Origin: JACCZX01 sp963801035
GTDB taxonomy: Bacteria; Pseudomonadota; Gammaproteobacteria; Burkholderiales; Burkholderiaceae_F
Direction: 5' to 3'
Assembly (NCBI GenBank): GCA_963801035.1
Contig: CAWDDF010000010.1
Coordinates: 62,001 to 126,000, forward strand
DNA length: 64,000 nucleotides
Shown: one piece after another, positions 43,342 to 52,095 of the stretch
Position numbering within the stretch: position 1 is the stretch's first letter
How the letters are laid out: every line of letters starts with the position of its first letter
The notes under the pieces: model-generated
Database searches by the model: none
What the model was told of the DNA's origin: nothing
The model's input: the letters and a program-made list of their open reading frames with translations, nothing else
Position numbers and translations under genes: made by a program

Positions 43342-44319
43342 ATGAAGTTAAGCATTAGAAAAGTCACTGTTGCCGCAGCACTTTCGCTGATCGCGCTTGG
43401 GTCTGCGCATGCGCAGACCAAGCTAAAGTTTGCTCACGTGTATGAAGTCAGCGAGCCGTACCACACGGCTGCTGTGTGGGCAGCCGGTGAGATCGCCAAG
43501 CGGACCAACGGCCGGTACACGATGGAAGTGTTCCCGGCATCGACGCTCGGCAAGGAAACCGACATCAACCAAGGGTTGACGTTGGGCACGGTCGACATCA
43601 TTTACACAGGACAACTGTTCGCCGGTCGTACCTATGGACCGATTGCTATCGGCGGCGCGCCGTTTGTCTTCCGTGATTTCAACCACTGGAAGGCGTTCTC
43701 GACGAGTCCGTTGTTCGCAGAACTCGGCGAGGGGTATCGCGCCAAGAGCGGCGGCAACAAGGTGGTTGCGATCACCTACTACGGCGAGCGTCACGTTACG
43801 TCGAACAAGCCGATCAACAAGCCTGAAGATATGAAAGGGTTGAAGATTCGCGTTCCCGACGCACCGCTTTACACGATGTTCCCGCGCGCTGTCGGTGCCA
43901 ATCCAACGCCGATTGCGTTCGCTGAGGTGTATCTCGCGTTACAAAACGGCACGGTGGACGCACAGGAAAATCCATTGCCCACGATTGACGCCAAGAAGTT
44001 CTATGAAGTGCAGAAGTACATCGTGCTGACGGGCCACATCACCGATGCGTTGCTGACGATCGTCGGCGCGCCCACCTGGAACAAGCTGTCGGATGCTGAC
44101 AAGGCTATCTTCGATGCTGTCCTGAAAGAGGGTGCCGCCCGCGCGACCGCGCAAATCATCGATATCGAAAAAGGCCTGGGCGCAGAGTTCAAGAAGAAGG
44201 GCAAAGAAGTCGTGGCGGTCAATCGCGCGCCATTCCGTGAGGCCACAATGAAGCTGCACAACGGGCCGGACGCGACCTGGGATAAGGCGACTTACGACAA
44301 GCTGCAAGCGCTCAAGTAA
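43342..44319 (+). CDS. dctP: TRAP transporter substrate-binding protein (DctP)
   Basis: 325 residues, intact. Signal peptide MKLSIRKVTVAAALSLIALG..AHAQ, then LKFAHVYEVSEPYHTAAVWA, RYTMEVFPASTLGKETDINQ, and the ligand-carboxylate Arg region GLKIRVPDAPLY, followed by ANPTPIAFAEVYLALQNGTV and DAQENPLPTI. AGGAGGAG precedes the ATG. It ends the regulator-TRAP-UxaA operon, closed by a hairpin at 44328. Confidence 0.92.
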   Translation: MKLSIRKVTVAAALSLIALGSAHAQTKLKFAHVYEVSEPYHTAAVWAAGEIAKRTNGRYTMEVFPASTLGKETDINQGLTLGTVDIIYTGQLFAGRTYGPIAIGGAPFVFRDFNHWKAFSTSPLFAELGEGYRAKSGGNKVVAITYYGERHVTSNKPINKPEDMKGLKIRVPDAPLYTMFPRAVGANPTPIAFAEVYLALQNGTVDAQENPLPTIDAKKFYEVQKYIVLTGHITDALLTIVGAPTWNKLSDADKAIFDAVLKEGAARATAQIIDIEKGLGAEFKKKGKEVVAVNRAPFREATMKLHNGPDATWDKATYDKLQALK

Positions 44320-44327
44320 GCGTTGCG

Positions 44328-44354
44328 GGCGGCTCTCAGGAGTCGCCTTCTCTT
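44328..44354 (+). terminator. Intrinsic terminator after the TRAP operon
   Basis: GGCGGCTC (44328-44335), loop TCAG, GAGTCGCC (44340-44347) form an 8-bp stem with one G-U pair, followed by TTCTCTT. It lies nine bases after the dctP stop. Confidence 0.72.
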
Positions 44355-44375
44355 GCGAGCGTTAAGGGCGCGCCC

Positions 44376-47281
44376 ATGGGAGCGATCCAAGAGGATCTCG
44401 ATGCGAGCAGTCGGGCGCTTGCCGAAGCGTTAGAACAGCAGGCCGCAACCGCCGAGATCCTGCATGTCATCTCGCGCTCACCGGCTGACCTGCAGCCAGT
44501 GTTTGACACGATCCTGGCCAATGCACTGCGGCTTTGCGATGCAAGTTTGGCCTTCGTCGTACGCCATCAGGACGGATGGCTGTCGCTGGCTGCGCGCACT
44601 GAATGCACGCAGGAGTTTGGCGAGTACCTTGCCCGGGGCCTCCCGGTCGATCGAGACACAACCGTGGGCCGAGCGGCATTGGAGCGCAAGCCGATACAAG
44701 TGCTCGACTTCATGGCCGATCCAGATATGCGTGTAACTGCGGCGCATCGGAGCGAATCTGTGCGCACAGTCCTCGCTGTTCCGCTGCTTCGCGACGACCG
44801 GTTGCTCGGCGTCATTGCTCTAAGACGGCGCGAGGTGCGGGCGTTTTCAGAGAAGCAGATCGCTTTGTTGCAAACCTTTGCCGATCAGGCCGTGATCGCC
44901 ATTGAGAACGTTCGGCTCTTCAACGAATTGGAGGCCCGCAACCGAGAGTTGACAGAGGCCCTCGAGCAGCAGACAGCGACCAGCGACATTCTGCGCGTGA
45001 TCAGCCAATCGCCAACCGACGTGCAGCCGGTATTCGATACGATCGCCAGAGCGGCGGTCAAGCTGTGCGAGGCTGGTGGGTCGAACGTGTTTATGCTCGA
45101 CGGCGGGCTGCTCCATCTCGCCGCAATTCATGCTGTCAGGTCCGAGCACGTCGAACTGATAAGCAAAGCCTTCCCACGGACTCCTGATGACGGCGGCTTC
45201 GGAGTCAGCCGCGCCGTCATGACGCGCAAGGTGGTTGTCATTCCCGACGTGCGTACGGACCCTGGCTACGCGAATCGCGACTTCGGACTGTGGGGATTTC
45301 GTAGCGTTTTGAGTGTTCCTTTGATGCGCGATGGTGTTCCGATCGGTGCCATCGGCGTCGGCCGCCCGGAGCCGGGGCCTTTTCCGCAGAACCAGATCAC
45401 GCTCATGCAAACATTTGCGGATCAGGCGGTGATTGCGATCGAGAACGTTCGACTGTTCAAAGAGCTCGACGCGCGCAACCGGGAGCTGACCGAAGCACTC
45501 GAGCAGCAAACTGCCACCAGCGAGATTTTGCGCGTGCTCTCGCGTTCGCCGACTGACGCCCAACCGGTATTCGACGCGATCGCGGCCGCCGCGCTGAAGT
45601 TGTGCGACGCCAACTCGGCGAACGTGTTCACGTTCGACGGCGAATTGCTCCACTTGGTGGCCATATCCGGAACCAGTCCTGAAGGGATGGAAGCCATCAG
45701 GCAGTTTTGGCCGCGGCCCCTGGATGGTGGCACCGCAGCGAGTCGAGCCGTCATGTCACATAGTGTCGTCGCGATTCCAGACACGCATTTGGATCCAAAG
45801 TACGCCGTGCCGACCCTTGTGCGATGGGGTTTCCGCAGCGTATTGGGCATTCCGCTGATGCGCGATAACAAGTCCGTGGGCGCCATCGCAGTCGGCCGCG
45901 CGGTTCCGGAGCTGTTTTCAGAAAAGCAAATCGCCCTGCTACAGACTTTCGCCGACCAGGCAGTGATTGCGATCGAGAACGTTCGGCTCTTCAAGGAACT
46001 CGAGGCACGGACGACCGAGCTCATGCAGTCGGTAGGAGAGCTGCAGGCTCTGGGCGAGGTCGGTCAAGCCGTCAGCTCGACGCTCGACCTGGAAATCGTA
46101 TTACGCACGATCGTCTCGCGTGCGACCGCAGCTTGCCGGCATGGATGGCGGTTCCATTTACGAGTACGAGGAGGCGCGTGAAGAGTTCCGCCTGCACACG
46201 GCGCACAGGCTGCCGGATGAACTGATCGAGGCGCTTCAGTCGAGGCCCGTGCCGAAGGGAGAAGGCGCGGTCGGGCAATTAGCGGTGACCGGCCAGCCGG
46301 TGGCGATACGCGAGATCAAGGACGAAGGGCATCTACCAGAGCCAGCGTCCGCGAGATCCTTCTCCGCCACGGTTATCGATCGCTTGCTCGCAGTGCCGCT
46401 GCTGCGCGAGGACCGCTTGCTCGGCGGGTTGGTCGTCAACCGGAAAAGTGCGGGTGAGTTCGCGCCGCGCGTGATCGATCTGCTTGAAGACCTTCGCGAC
46501 ACAGTCCGCGTTGGCCATCCAGAATGCGCGGCTGTTCCGCGAGATCGAAGACAAGGGCCGGCAGCTCGAAATCGCTAGCCGGCATAAGAGCGCATTTCTT
46601 GCCAACATGTCGCACGAGCTTCGCACGCCGTTGAACGCGATCATCGGCTTTACGCGCATCGTGATGCGCAGCTCGCAGGAACAGCTCGAGCCGAAGCAAT
46701 TCGAGAATCTGGAGAAAATCCTGGCGAGCGGACAGCAGTTGCTCGCGCTGATCAACACGATCCTCGATCTCGCGAAGGTGGAAGCGGGCCGAGTCGAGGT
46801 CGAGCCTTGCAGAGATCGATCCGGCGCCGGTATTGGAGCAGTGCATGCGCACGGTCGAACCGCTGATCAAGGAAAGGGTGACAGCTGATCAAGGGGTTCG
46901 ACGGCGAACTGCCGCCGATGCTGGTCGATGAAGAGTTGCTGCGACAGATCGTTATCAACCTGCTGAGCAACGCCGCCAAGTTCACCGAGCGCGGCAAGCA
47001 TCCATGTCCAGCGCACGCGCTGACAATGGCAGCATCGAGATTGCGGTGGCCGACACGGGGATCGGCATCGCAGCCGACAAGCTGGAATCGATTTTCGAGG
47101 AGTTCGAGCAGGCTGACGCTGGTAGTACGCGCACGTACGGCGGCACCGGGCTTGGTCTCACCATCGCGCGCCGACTCGCGCGGCTGATGGGCGGTGACGT
47201 CCGCGCCGACAGCACGCCGAGCGTCGGATCGACATTCACGTTGACATTGCCGATCCGCTACCGGCTACTGCTGAACCGTGA
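44376..47281 (+). CDS. Multi-GAF sensor histidine kinase, several frameshifts
   Basis: About 968 codons. Four GAF domains in tandem (residues about 35-190, 215-375, 400-560, 595-725), separated by near-identical coiled linkers (RNRELTEALEQQTATS) that recur with FADQAVIAIENVRLF. The first three repeats lie in one long frame; breaks near 46135, 46487, 46807, 46882, 46999 and 47262 divide the rest. Kinase core: HisKA with phospho-His in FLANMSHELRTPLNAIIGFT, then INLLSNAAKFTERG (N box), VADTGIGIAADKLESIFEEF, YGGTGLGLTIARRLARLMGG. No membrane helix is evident, so it is a cytoplasmic sensor of a small ligand or redox signal. The stop overlaps the next start (GTGA, 47278-47281). Confidence 0.82.
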
Positions 47282-47644
47282 AGACCATTCTGATCGTCGA
47301 AGACATCGAACTGAATCGCGAACTGCTGGCGCAGCTTCTCGAGGATGAGCATCGTTTGGTGTTTGCCGAAGATGGAGTGGCTGCGCTCTGGCACGGGCGG
47401 CGGAAATTCGAAGCCTGACCTGATATTGATGGATCTATCGCTGCCGCGGATGGACGGCTGGGAAGCCACGCGCCGGCTGAAGGCGGACGCGGCGACCGCG
47501 CGGATTCCGCTGATCGTTCTCTCAGCGCACGCGATGAACGGCGACGAAGATCGCGCGCGCGCCGCCGGCTGTGACGACTTTCTGACCAAGCCGATCGACG
47601 AGACTGTGTTGTTCCAGACCATTGCGAGGCATCTTGGCAACTGA
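47278..47644 (+). CDS. Single-domain response regulator, one frameshift
   Basis: About 121 residues. Receiver domain alone: KTILIVEDIELNRELLAQLL (acidic pair), phospho-Asp in PDLILMDLSLPRMDGWEATR, conserved Ser/Thr in LIVLSAHAM and Lys in DDFLTKPIDE. One extra base near 47385-47395 shifts the frame within AALWHG. GTG start overlaps the kinase stop. It may relay phosphate from the kinase to the next regulator or act as an output by itself. Confidence 0.82.
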
Positions 47645-49025
47645 CGCCGGCCTGGTGCTGATCGTCGACGACGAGCCTTTGAACGTCGATCTTCTCGAGC
47701 AGGAACTTTCCGCCGCCGGCTACCGCACCCTCTCCGCGCAAAGCGGAGAAGATGCTCTCGCGCTGGCCGCGACGAGCCAGCCGGATCTGATTCTGCTGGA
47801 TGTCATGATGGCCGGCATAGACGGCTACGAAACCTGCAGACGGATCAAAGCCAGCGCTGCCACCCGATCGATTCCTGTCATCTTTCTGACCGCACTCAAA
47901 GACACGTTCGACAAAGTGCGCGCGTTTCGCCTCGGCGCGGTCGATTACGTCACCAAGCCGTTCGAGACCGAGGAGCTTCTCGCCCGCGTCGGAGCCCACA
48001 TTGCCTTGCGGCGTGAGATTGAAGCGCATAGCCGATCGAAGGCCACCATCGGCCTGTTGGTCGATGAAATCCGGTCCGAGCGCGATTCAATGATCGGCAG
48101 ATCGCCGGCGCTACAGCGCGTGCGGGAGCTGATTGCACAAGTCGCGTCGACCGACAGCACGGTGCTGATTCAGGGGGAGACCGGCACAGGCAAAGAATTG
48201 GTTGCGCGCGCGATTCACGAGAACAGTCCGCGTCGCGATCGGCCGCTCATCAAGGTCAACTGCGCAGCGCTGCCGCGCGAGCTCGTCGAGAGCGAACTTT
48301 TCGGTCACGAGAAGGGTGCCTTCACTGGCGCGGTTCAGCAACGCCGTGGCCGCTTTGAACTCGCCGATGGCGGGACCTTGTTCCTCGACGAGGTCGGTGA
48401 GCTGCCTCCCGAGGCACAGGCCAAGCTGTTGCGGGTGCTGCAGGAACGCGAGTTCGAACGCGTCGGCGGTACGCGCAACCTGCGCGTCGATGTGCGTGTG
48501 ATCGCCGCGACGAATCGCGACTTGCGCGCCGAGGCCGGCGCGTCGCGCTTCCGCACCGATCTGTACTTTCGGCTCAACGTCTTTCCAATCGCGCTGCCGC
48601 CGCTGCGCGAACGACGTGAAGACATCCCTCACTTGCTAAAGCACTTCGCAGCGCAAGACGGCGCGGAGACTCGGTCGTGAAGTCGATGGAATTTCTCCGT
48701 CACTGATCGAACGTGCAAGCGCATACGAGTTGGCCAGGCAACATTCGCGAACTCGAGAATCTGGTTGAGCGCACGCTGATCATGTCGAATGGCGGGCCAC
48801 TGGACACGAACGAGCTTTACGCATCGCCAACAACTGCGATGACGGCGGCGGCGCAAACTAGCCAACGCTTCACTGCAGGACGTCGAGCGCGCGCACATAC
48901 GCCACGTACTCGAAGGCACCCGCTGGAAGATTGAAGGCGATCTCGGTGCCGCTCGAATACTCGGTCTGAACCCGAGCACGTTGCGCGGCCGCATGCGCAA
49001 GCTCGGCATTCGCAACGCCTCCTAA
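47634..49025 (+). CDS. NtrC-family sigma54-dependent response regulator, frameshifted
   Basis: 464 codons. Receiver (LIVDDEPLNVDLLEQEL, phospho-Asp in PDLILLDVMMAGIDGYETCR, Lys in VDYVTKPFETEELL), then AAA+ domain: Walker A GETGTGKELVARAI, sigma54-contact GAFTGA loop, Walker B GGTLFLDEVGELP, R-finger FRTDLYFRLNVFPI, and C-terminal Fis-type helix-turn-helix (GDLGAARILGLNPSTLRGRM). Breaks lie near 48655, 48708 and 48860. The start overlaps the receiver gene; TTG at 47634 or 47622 are both possible. The adjacent repeats and -24/-12 promoter are likely targets. Confidence 0.84.
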
Positions 49026-49028
49026 GCG

Positions 49029-49084
49029 CCGCCGCATTCGACGGTTTTCACCGTCGCATTTGGCGGCTCCGTCGCATTTGGCGA
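49029..49084 (+). promoter_or_regulatory. Three tandem enhancer-like repeats (possible UAS)
   Basis: CCGTCGCATTTGGCGG at 49051-49066 and CCGTCGCATTTGGCGA at 49069-49084, with a diverged copy CCGCCGCATTCGACGG at 49029-49044. Spacing 22 and 18 bases, about two helical turns each. They lie roughly 70-120 bases upstream of a -24/-12 promoter, where sigma54 activators bind. Confidence 0.6.
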
Positions 49085-49149
49085 GGCCTCGCTGCCGCGC
49101 TAGTTCGCTAACTCTCTGATCGTCAAAGTTTTTTCACAAACAGTTCGGA

Positions 49150-49165
49150 TGGCACAGGCCGTGCG
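49150..49165 (+). promoter_or_regulatory. Predicted sigma54 (-24/-12) promoter
   Basis: TGGCACAGGCCGTGCG: GG (49151-49152) and GC (49163-49164) are separated by exactly 10 bases, as required, and TGGCAC matches the -24 element perfectly; the -12 has GTGC for TTGC. It lies 58 bases before the ATG at 49223. Confidence 0.6.
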
Positions 49166-49222
49166 CTAACGGGTATGCCGGCGAGGGCATTCGCTCTCGG
49201 GCAACCAAAGGGGAACGATGCC

Positions 49223-49609
49223 ATGACGAAGACGACGAAGACACTGAAGGGACACGACTTTTCGGCAGCGCCGAGCGCGGTCGCATCCATTGTGGTGGGA
49301 ATGACGCTCAGTTTGATTGGCGTAGATGCGGCGGCTCAACAGCGAACGAGTTCGCGGCCATCGACCCAAGTGGTCGCGCCTGCCAGTGCGCCTGCCGATC
49401 TCGAGAAGGCTTTCTGGATCTGCGATCACGCCGCCACGAATCACGGAGTCGACGGAGGCACAGCCATTGCGTGCGGTGCGATCTATGACAGTTTAAAAGT
49501 AAGCAAATTCAACGGTGACTTCGATTTGATGTTGGTGTGGTGGAGAAAAAACAAGGCGGCCGAACATCAGGCGCTGACGACAGCTGGTTATTCAGTTTCA
49601 CGCCGATAA
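49223..49609 (+). CDS. Small exported protein of unknown function
   Basis: 128 residues. ATG at 49223 was preferred since AAGGGGA lies 8 bases upstream and the ATG at 49218 runs into a stop. After a basic N-terminus there is a hydrophobic stretch (VASIVVGMTLSLIGVDAAAQ) consistent with export. The mature part has two Cys about 18 residues apart (WICDHAATNHGVDGG..ACG), which could form a disulfide, and a conserved-looking end FNGDFDLMLVWWRKNKAAEH. I do not recognise the family. First gene after the sigma54 promoter. Confidence 0.72.
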   Translation: MTKTTKTLKGHDFSAAPSAVASIVVGMTLSLIGVDAAAQQRTSSRPSTQVVAPASAPADLEKAFWICDHAATNHGVDGGTAIACGAIYDSLKVSKFNGDFDLMLVWWRKNKAAEHQALTTAGYSVSRR

Positions 49610-49636
49610 ATCGTGCCGACACTAACAGGAGCCGCT

Positions 49637-50053
49637 ATGAACACTTCACAAATTTCCAGACTCTTTGCTGCCATCGGTGCGTGCGTTGGTTTGGCGCAAG
49701 CAGCTATCGCCCAGGACTCGATCCCCGCAGAAACCAGCGTCTGGATCTTTTCCGATCGGTATATTTCCTCGGAACACGTAGTCACAAGTCCAGAGCCACT
49801 GAACGCTCCCGTCCGATCCGCGCGCCCGCGAGTAATTAGTCTCGATGTGTGTGAGCCGATTCCTCCGCACCTACGCTTGATGGCCTATCTATTCCGTGAC
49901 TTCCATCTGGAGATAAGACCGCTGACGGCCGAGCATCCCGCGTGCATGATGCAGATAGCCGCCCGTGCGGTGACGGTTGGCGGAATTACACACGCAACCC
50001 CTCCAGATGAGGATCAGGCCGTCGATCGGTACTGGCTCAGCGTAATGCCCTAA
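49637..50053 (+). CDS. Small exported protein of unknown function
   Basis: 138 residues. Signal peptide ISRLFAAIGACVGLAQAAIA, RBS AGGAG 8 bases before the ATG. The mature part has Cys residues (LDVCEPIP, HPACMMQI) and no recognised domain. It follows 49223-49609 by 27 bases, so the two are probably co-expressed. A periplasmic role is inferred only from the signal peptide. Confidence 0.7.
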   Translation: MNTSQISRLFAAIGACVGLAQAAIAQDSIPAETSVWIFSDRYISSEHVVTSPEPLNAPVRSARPRVISLDVCEPIPPHLRLMAYLFRDFHLEIRPLTAEHPACMMQIAARAVTVGGITHATPPDEDQAVDRYWLSVMP

Positions 50054-50172
50054 CTCGGACTCAGTTGAGTGGACACAAACGCTTACACATGCGCGCTGAA
50101 CAGTGTGGACAGTCTCCACTCTGATGCATAGCCGGCCATTCGCCGGCCATGACAAACCGCAGGAGAATGGAT

Positions 50173-50751
50173 ATGAGCAGGACACTGGCAGGCGCTCTTT
50201 TATCTATGGGACTTTCGTCTGCGTTTGCGGTGCACGCGCAGACGAGCGCCGCACCCGCAGCACAACCGCAAGCACAGCACGGCATGCGTCATCAAGACGG
50301 CAAGCGTGCGTTCACCAAGCCAAGCGAGCGTATTGAAGCGCGTCTCGCTTACATCCGTACGGCTCTGAAGATCACGGATGCGCAGCAAGCGCAGTGGAAC
50401 GCGTTCGCCGAAACATTGCGCAACCACGCTCGAAGCGCGGACCAGCGCATGCAGGAATTCCGTGCGCAGCGCGAGCGGGGTGCTGCGCATGAGAGGCCGA
50501 GCGCGATTGCGCGTTTGGAGCAGCAGCAACAGCGCCATGCCGCGTCTGTCACGCGCATCAACGAACTCCTGACCGTGCAGCGGCCGTTGTACGCGGCACT
50601 GTCGGCCGACCAAAAGGCGATTGCGGACGAACTGTTGGCACCGCGTCGCCACGGCCATCACTTCGGCCGCGGCGGGTTTCACCGCCGCCGTGTAGCAGCA
50701 AGAACGGCGTTGCGGGACGTGCTCCCGCAACGGCCTCAGCGCACCAGCTGA
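50173..50751 (+). CDS. Spy/CpxP-family LTxxQ periplasmic protein
   Basis: 192 residues. Signal peptide SRTLAGALLSMGLSSAFAVH..Q; then helical region with LKITDAQQAQWNAFAETLRN and, later, LYAALSADQKAIADELLAPR, the two LTxxQ-type repeats, a Gln/Arg-rich hinge, and a basic His-rich tail. Spy-like proteins are envelope chaperones or metal-stress sensors. RBS AGGAG favours ATG 50173 over 50167. The last residues overlap the convergent gspF end by 16 bases. Confidence 0.82.
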   Translation: MSRTLAGALLSMGLSSAFAVHAQTSAAPAAQPQAQHGMRHQDGKRAFTKPSERIEARLAYIRTALKITDAQQAQWNAFAETLRNHARSADQRMQEFRAQRERGAAHERPSAIARLEQQQQRHAASVTRINELLTVQRPLYAALSADQKAIADELLAPRRHGHHFGRGGFHRRRVAARTALRDVLPQRPQRTS

Positions 50752-51980
50752 TTGATCTCGATGATCGGCAGCAGAACCGCAAGCACGATCAGCATCACCA
50801 CAACGCCCATAGTCAGAATGAGAATGGGCTCGAGCAACGACGTGAAAAACAGCGCCCGCCGCTCGGCTTCGCGAGAATGAATGTCTGCGGCGCGCGACAG
50901 CATCTCGGGCAGCTTGCCAGTCGCCTCACCCGACGCGATTAGGTGAATCAGTACCGGGGGAAACAGCTTCACGTGCCCGGGCCTCTTTTCTTCGTCGGAA
51001 TCGGCTCGCAATGCTTTGGCGAGCGAAAAGCCTTCGCGAACTCGCTGCACCGCGTCCATCACTCGCGTGCGCATTGCGAGATTGGTGATCGTTTCCCCGG
51101 CCGCCTGCAATGAGCGCAGCATCGGAACGCCGGAGCCCACAAGAATCGCCAATGTTGATGAGAACCGCGCGGTATTAATAGAGCGCGACAGAACGCCTAT
51201 GACAGGCAGCGTCAGAATGCGCTCGTGCCAGCGCAAACGCACCGGAGCTACTCGCAGTGCTCGCTGCGTCAGAAACGCGGCAATCGCAATAATCACGACC
51301 AAGATCCAGCCGTAATTGCGAACGAAGTTTGAAATCGCAATCAGCGCGACGGTTAAAAAGGGCAGCGCTTGCTTGGTGTTGGCAAACACCTGCACGACCT
51401 GTGGCACGACGTAGGTCAACAGGCCAATTACAACCGCCAACGCGACAAACGTGACGATCGCCGGATAGACGAACGCAAGCGTGATTTTCTGCTGCAGCTT
51501 GGCGCGCTCTTCGACGTAGTCTGCAAGGCTGCCCAGGACGGATCCCAACTTTCCCGACTCCTCGCCGGCAGAAATCAACGCACGGTAGATGTCTGGAAAC
51601 TGGCGCGGGTGGCGGACCAGCGCTTTTGAAAGAGATGTGCCTCCGAGTACGTCGGTGCGGATCGACGCCATCAGCTCGCGCACGCTTTGCTTCTCGCTCT
51701 GCTCGACCATCACCGTCAGCGCGTCGGAGACTGGTAATTGCGCGCCGAGCAGGGATGCAAGTTGCCGTGTGATCACCGCGAGCTCGGTTTGCGACAGCCG
51801 TCGGCTGAGCGACAGTCCGCCGGCGCGCGCACCGACGTCGGTCATGACTGGATCGACCGACAGCGGAATTAGTCCGCGACCGCGCAACAGCTGGCGCGCA
51901 AGGCGCGCGCTGTCGGCTTCCAGAACTCCCGACGATTCCTTGCCTAAGTTGTCGACTGCGGCAAATCTGAATGCTGCCAT
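50736..51980 (-). CDS. gspF: Type II secretion inner-membrane protein GspF
   Basis: 414 residues, intact. Platform protein of the T2SS. Two repeated cytoplasmic GspF domains: LSQTELAVITRQLASLLGAQ..LPVSDALTVM..GGTSLSKAL..FPDIYRALISAGEESGKLGS and the second half IARFSSTLAILVGSGVPML..IHLIASGEATGKLPEMLSRA. Three helices (KITLAFVYPAIVTFVALAVV; ILVVIIAIAAFL; PILILTMGVVVMLIVLAVLL). Last gene of the minus-strand gsp operon; 115 bases after gspE with a hairpin between. Confidence 0.95.
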   Translation of the reverse strand: MAAFRFAAVDNLGKESSGVLEADSARLARQLLRGRGLIPLSVDPVMTDVGARAGGLSLSRRLSQTELAVITRQLASLLGAQLPVSDALTVMVEQSEKQSVRELMASIRTDVLGGTSLSKALVRHPRQFPDIYRALISAGEESGKLGSVLGSLADYVEERAKLQQKITLAFVYPAIVTFVALAVVIGLLTYVVPQVVQVFANTKQALPFLTVALIAISNFVRNYGWILVVIIAIAAFLTQRALRVAPVRLRWHERILTLPVIGVLSRSINTARFSSTLAILVGSGVPMLRSLQAAGETITNLAMRTRVMDAVQRVREGFSLAKALRADSDEEKRPGHVKLFPPVLIHLIASGEATGKLPEMLSRAADIHSREAERRALFFTSLLEPILILTMGVVVMLIVLAVLLPIIEINQLVR

Positions 51981-52059
51981 CCCTGCCTGCCTTTGTACTT
52001 GCGCCGGGCGCGCGGCCGCCCGAAGCCCGGCGCACTAACTAATCGCAGCGAGTGCACGT

Positions 52060-52076
52060 GCGACGCGTAGCGTCGC
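52060..52076 (-). repeat. Intercistronic hairpin gspE-gspF
   Basis: GCGACGC, loop GTA, GCGTCGC: a perfect 7-bp stem with a 3-base loop in the gspE-gspF gap. There is no U-tract, so it is more likely an mRNA-stability element than a terminator. Confidence 0.5.
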
Positions 52077-52095
52077 GTACATGAGCTGCGCTGCT

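Noticed and set aside
49051..49084. Tandem 16-bp repeats as the start of a CRISPR or VNTR
   Set aside because: Only two good copies and one diverged, with 2-7 bases between; position upstream of a -24/-12 element suits activator binding sites better.
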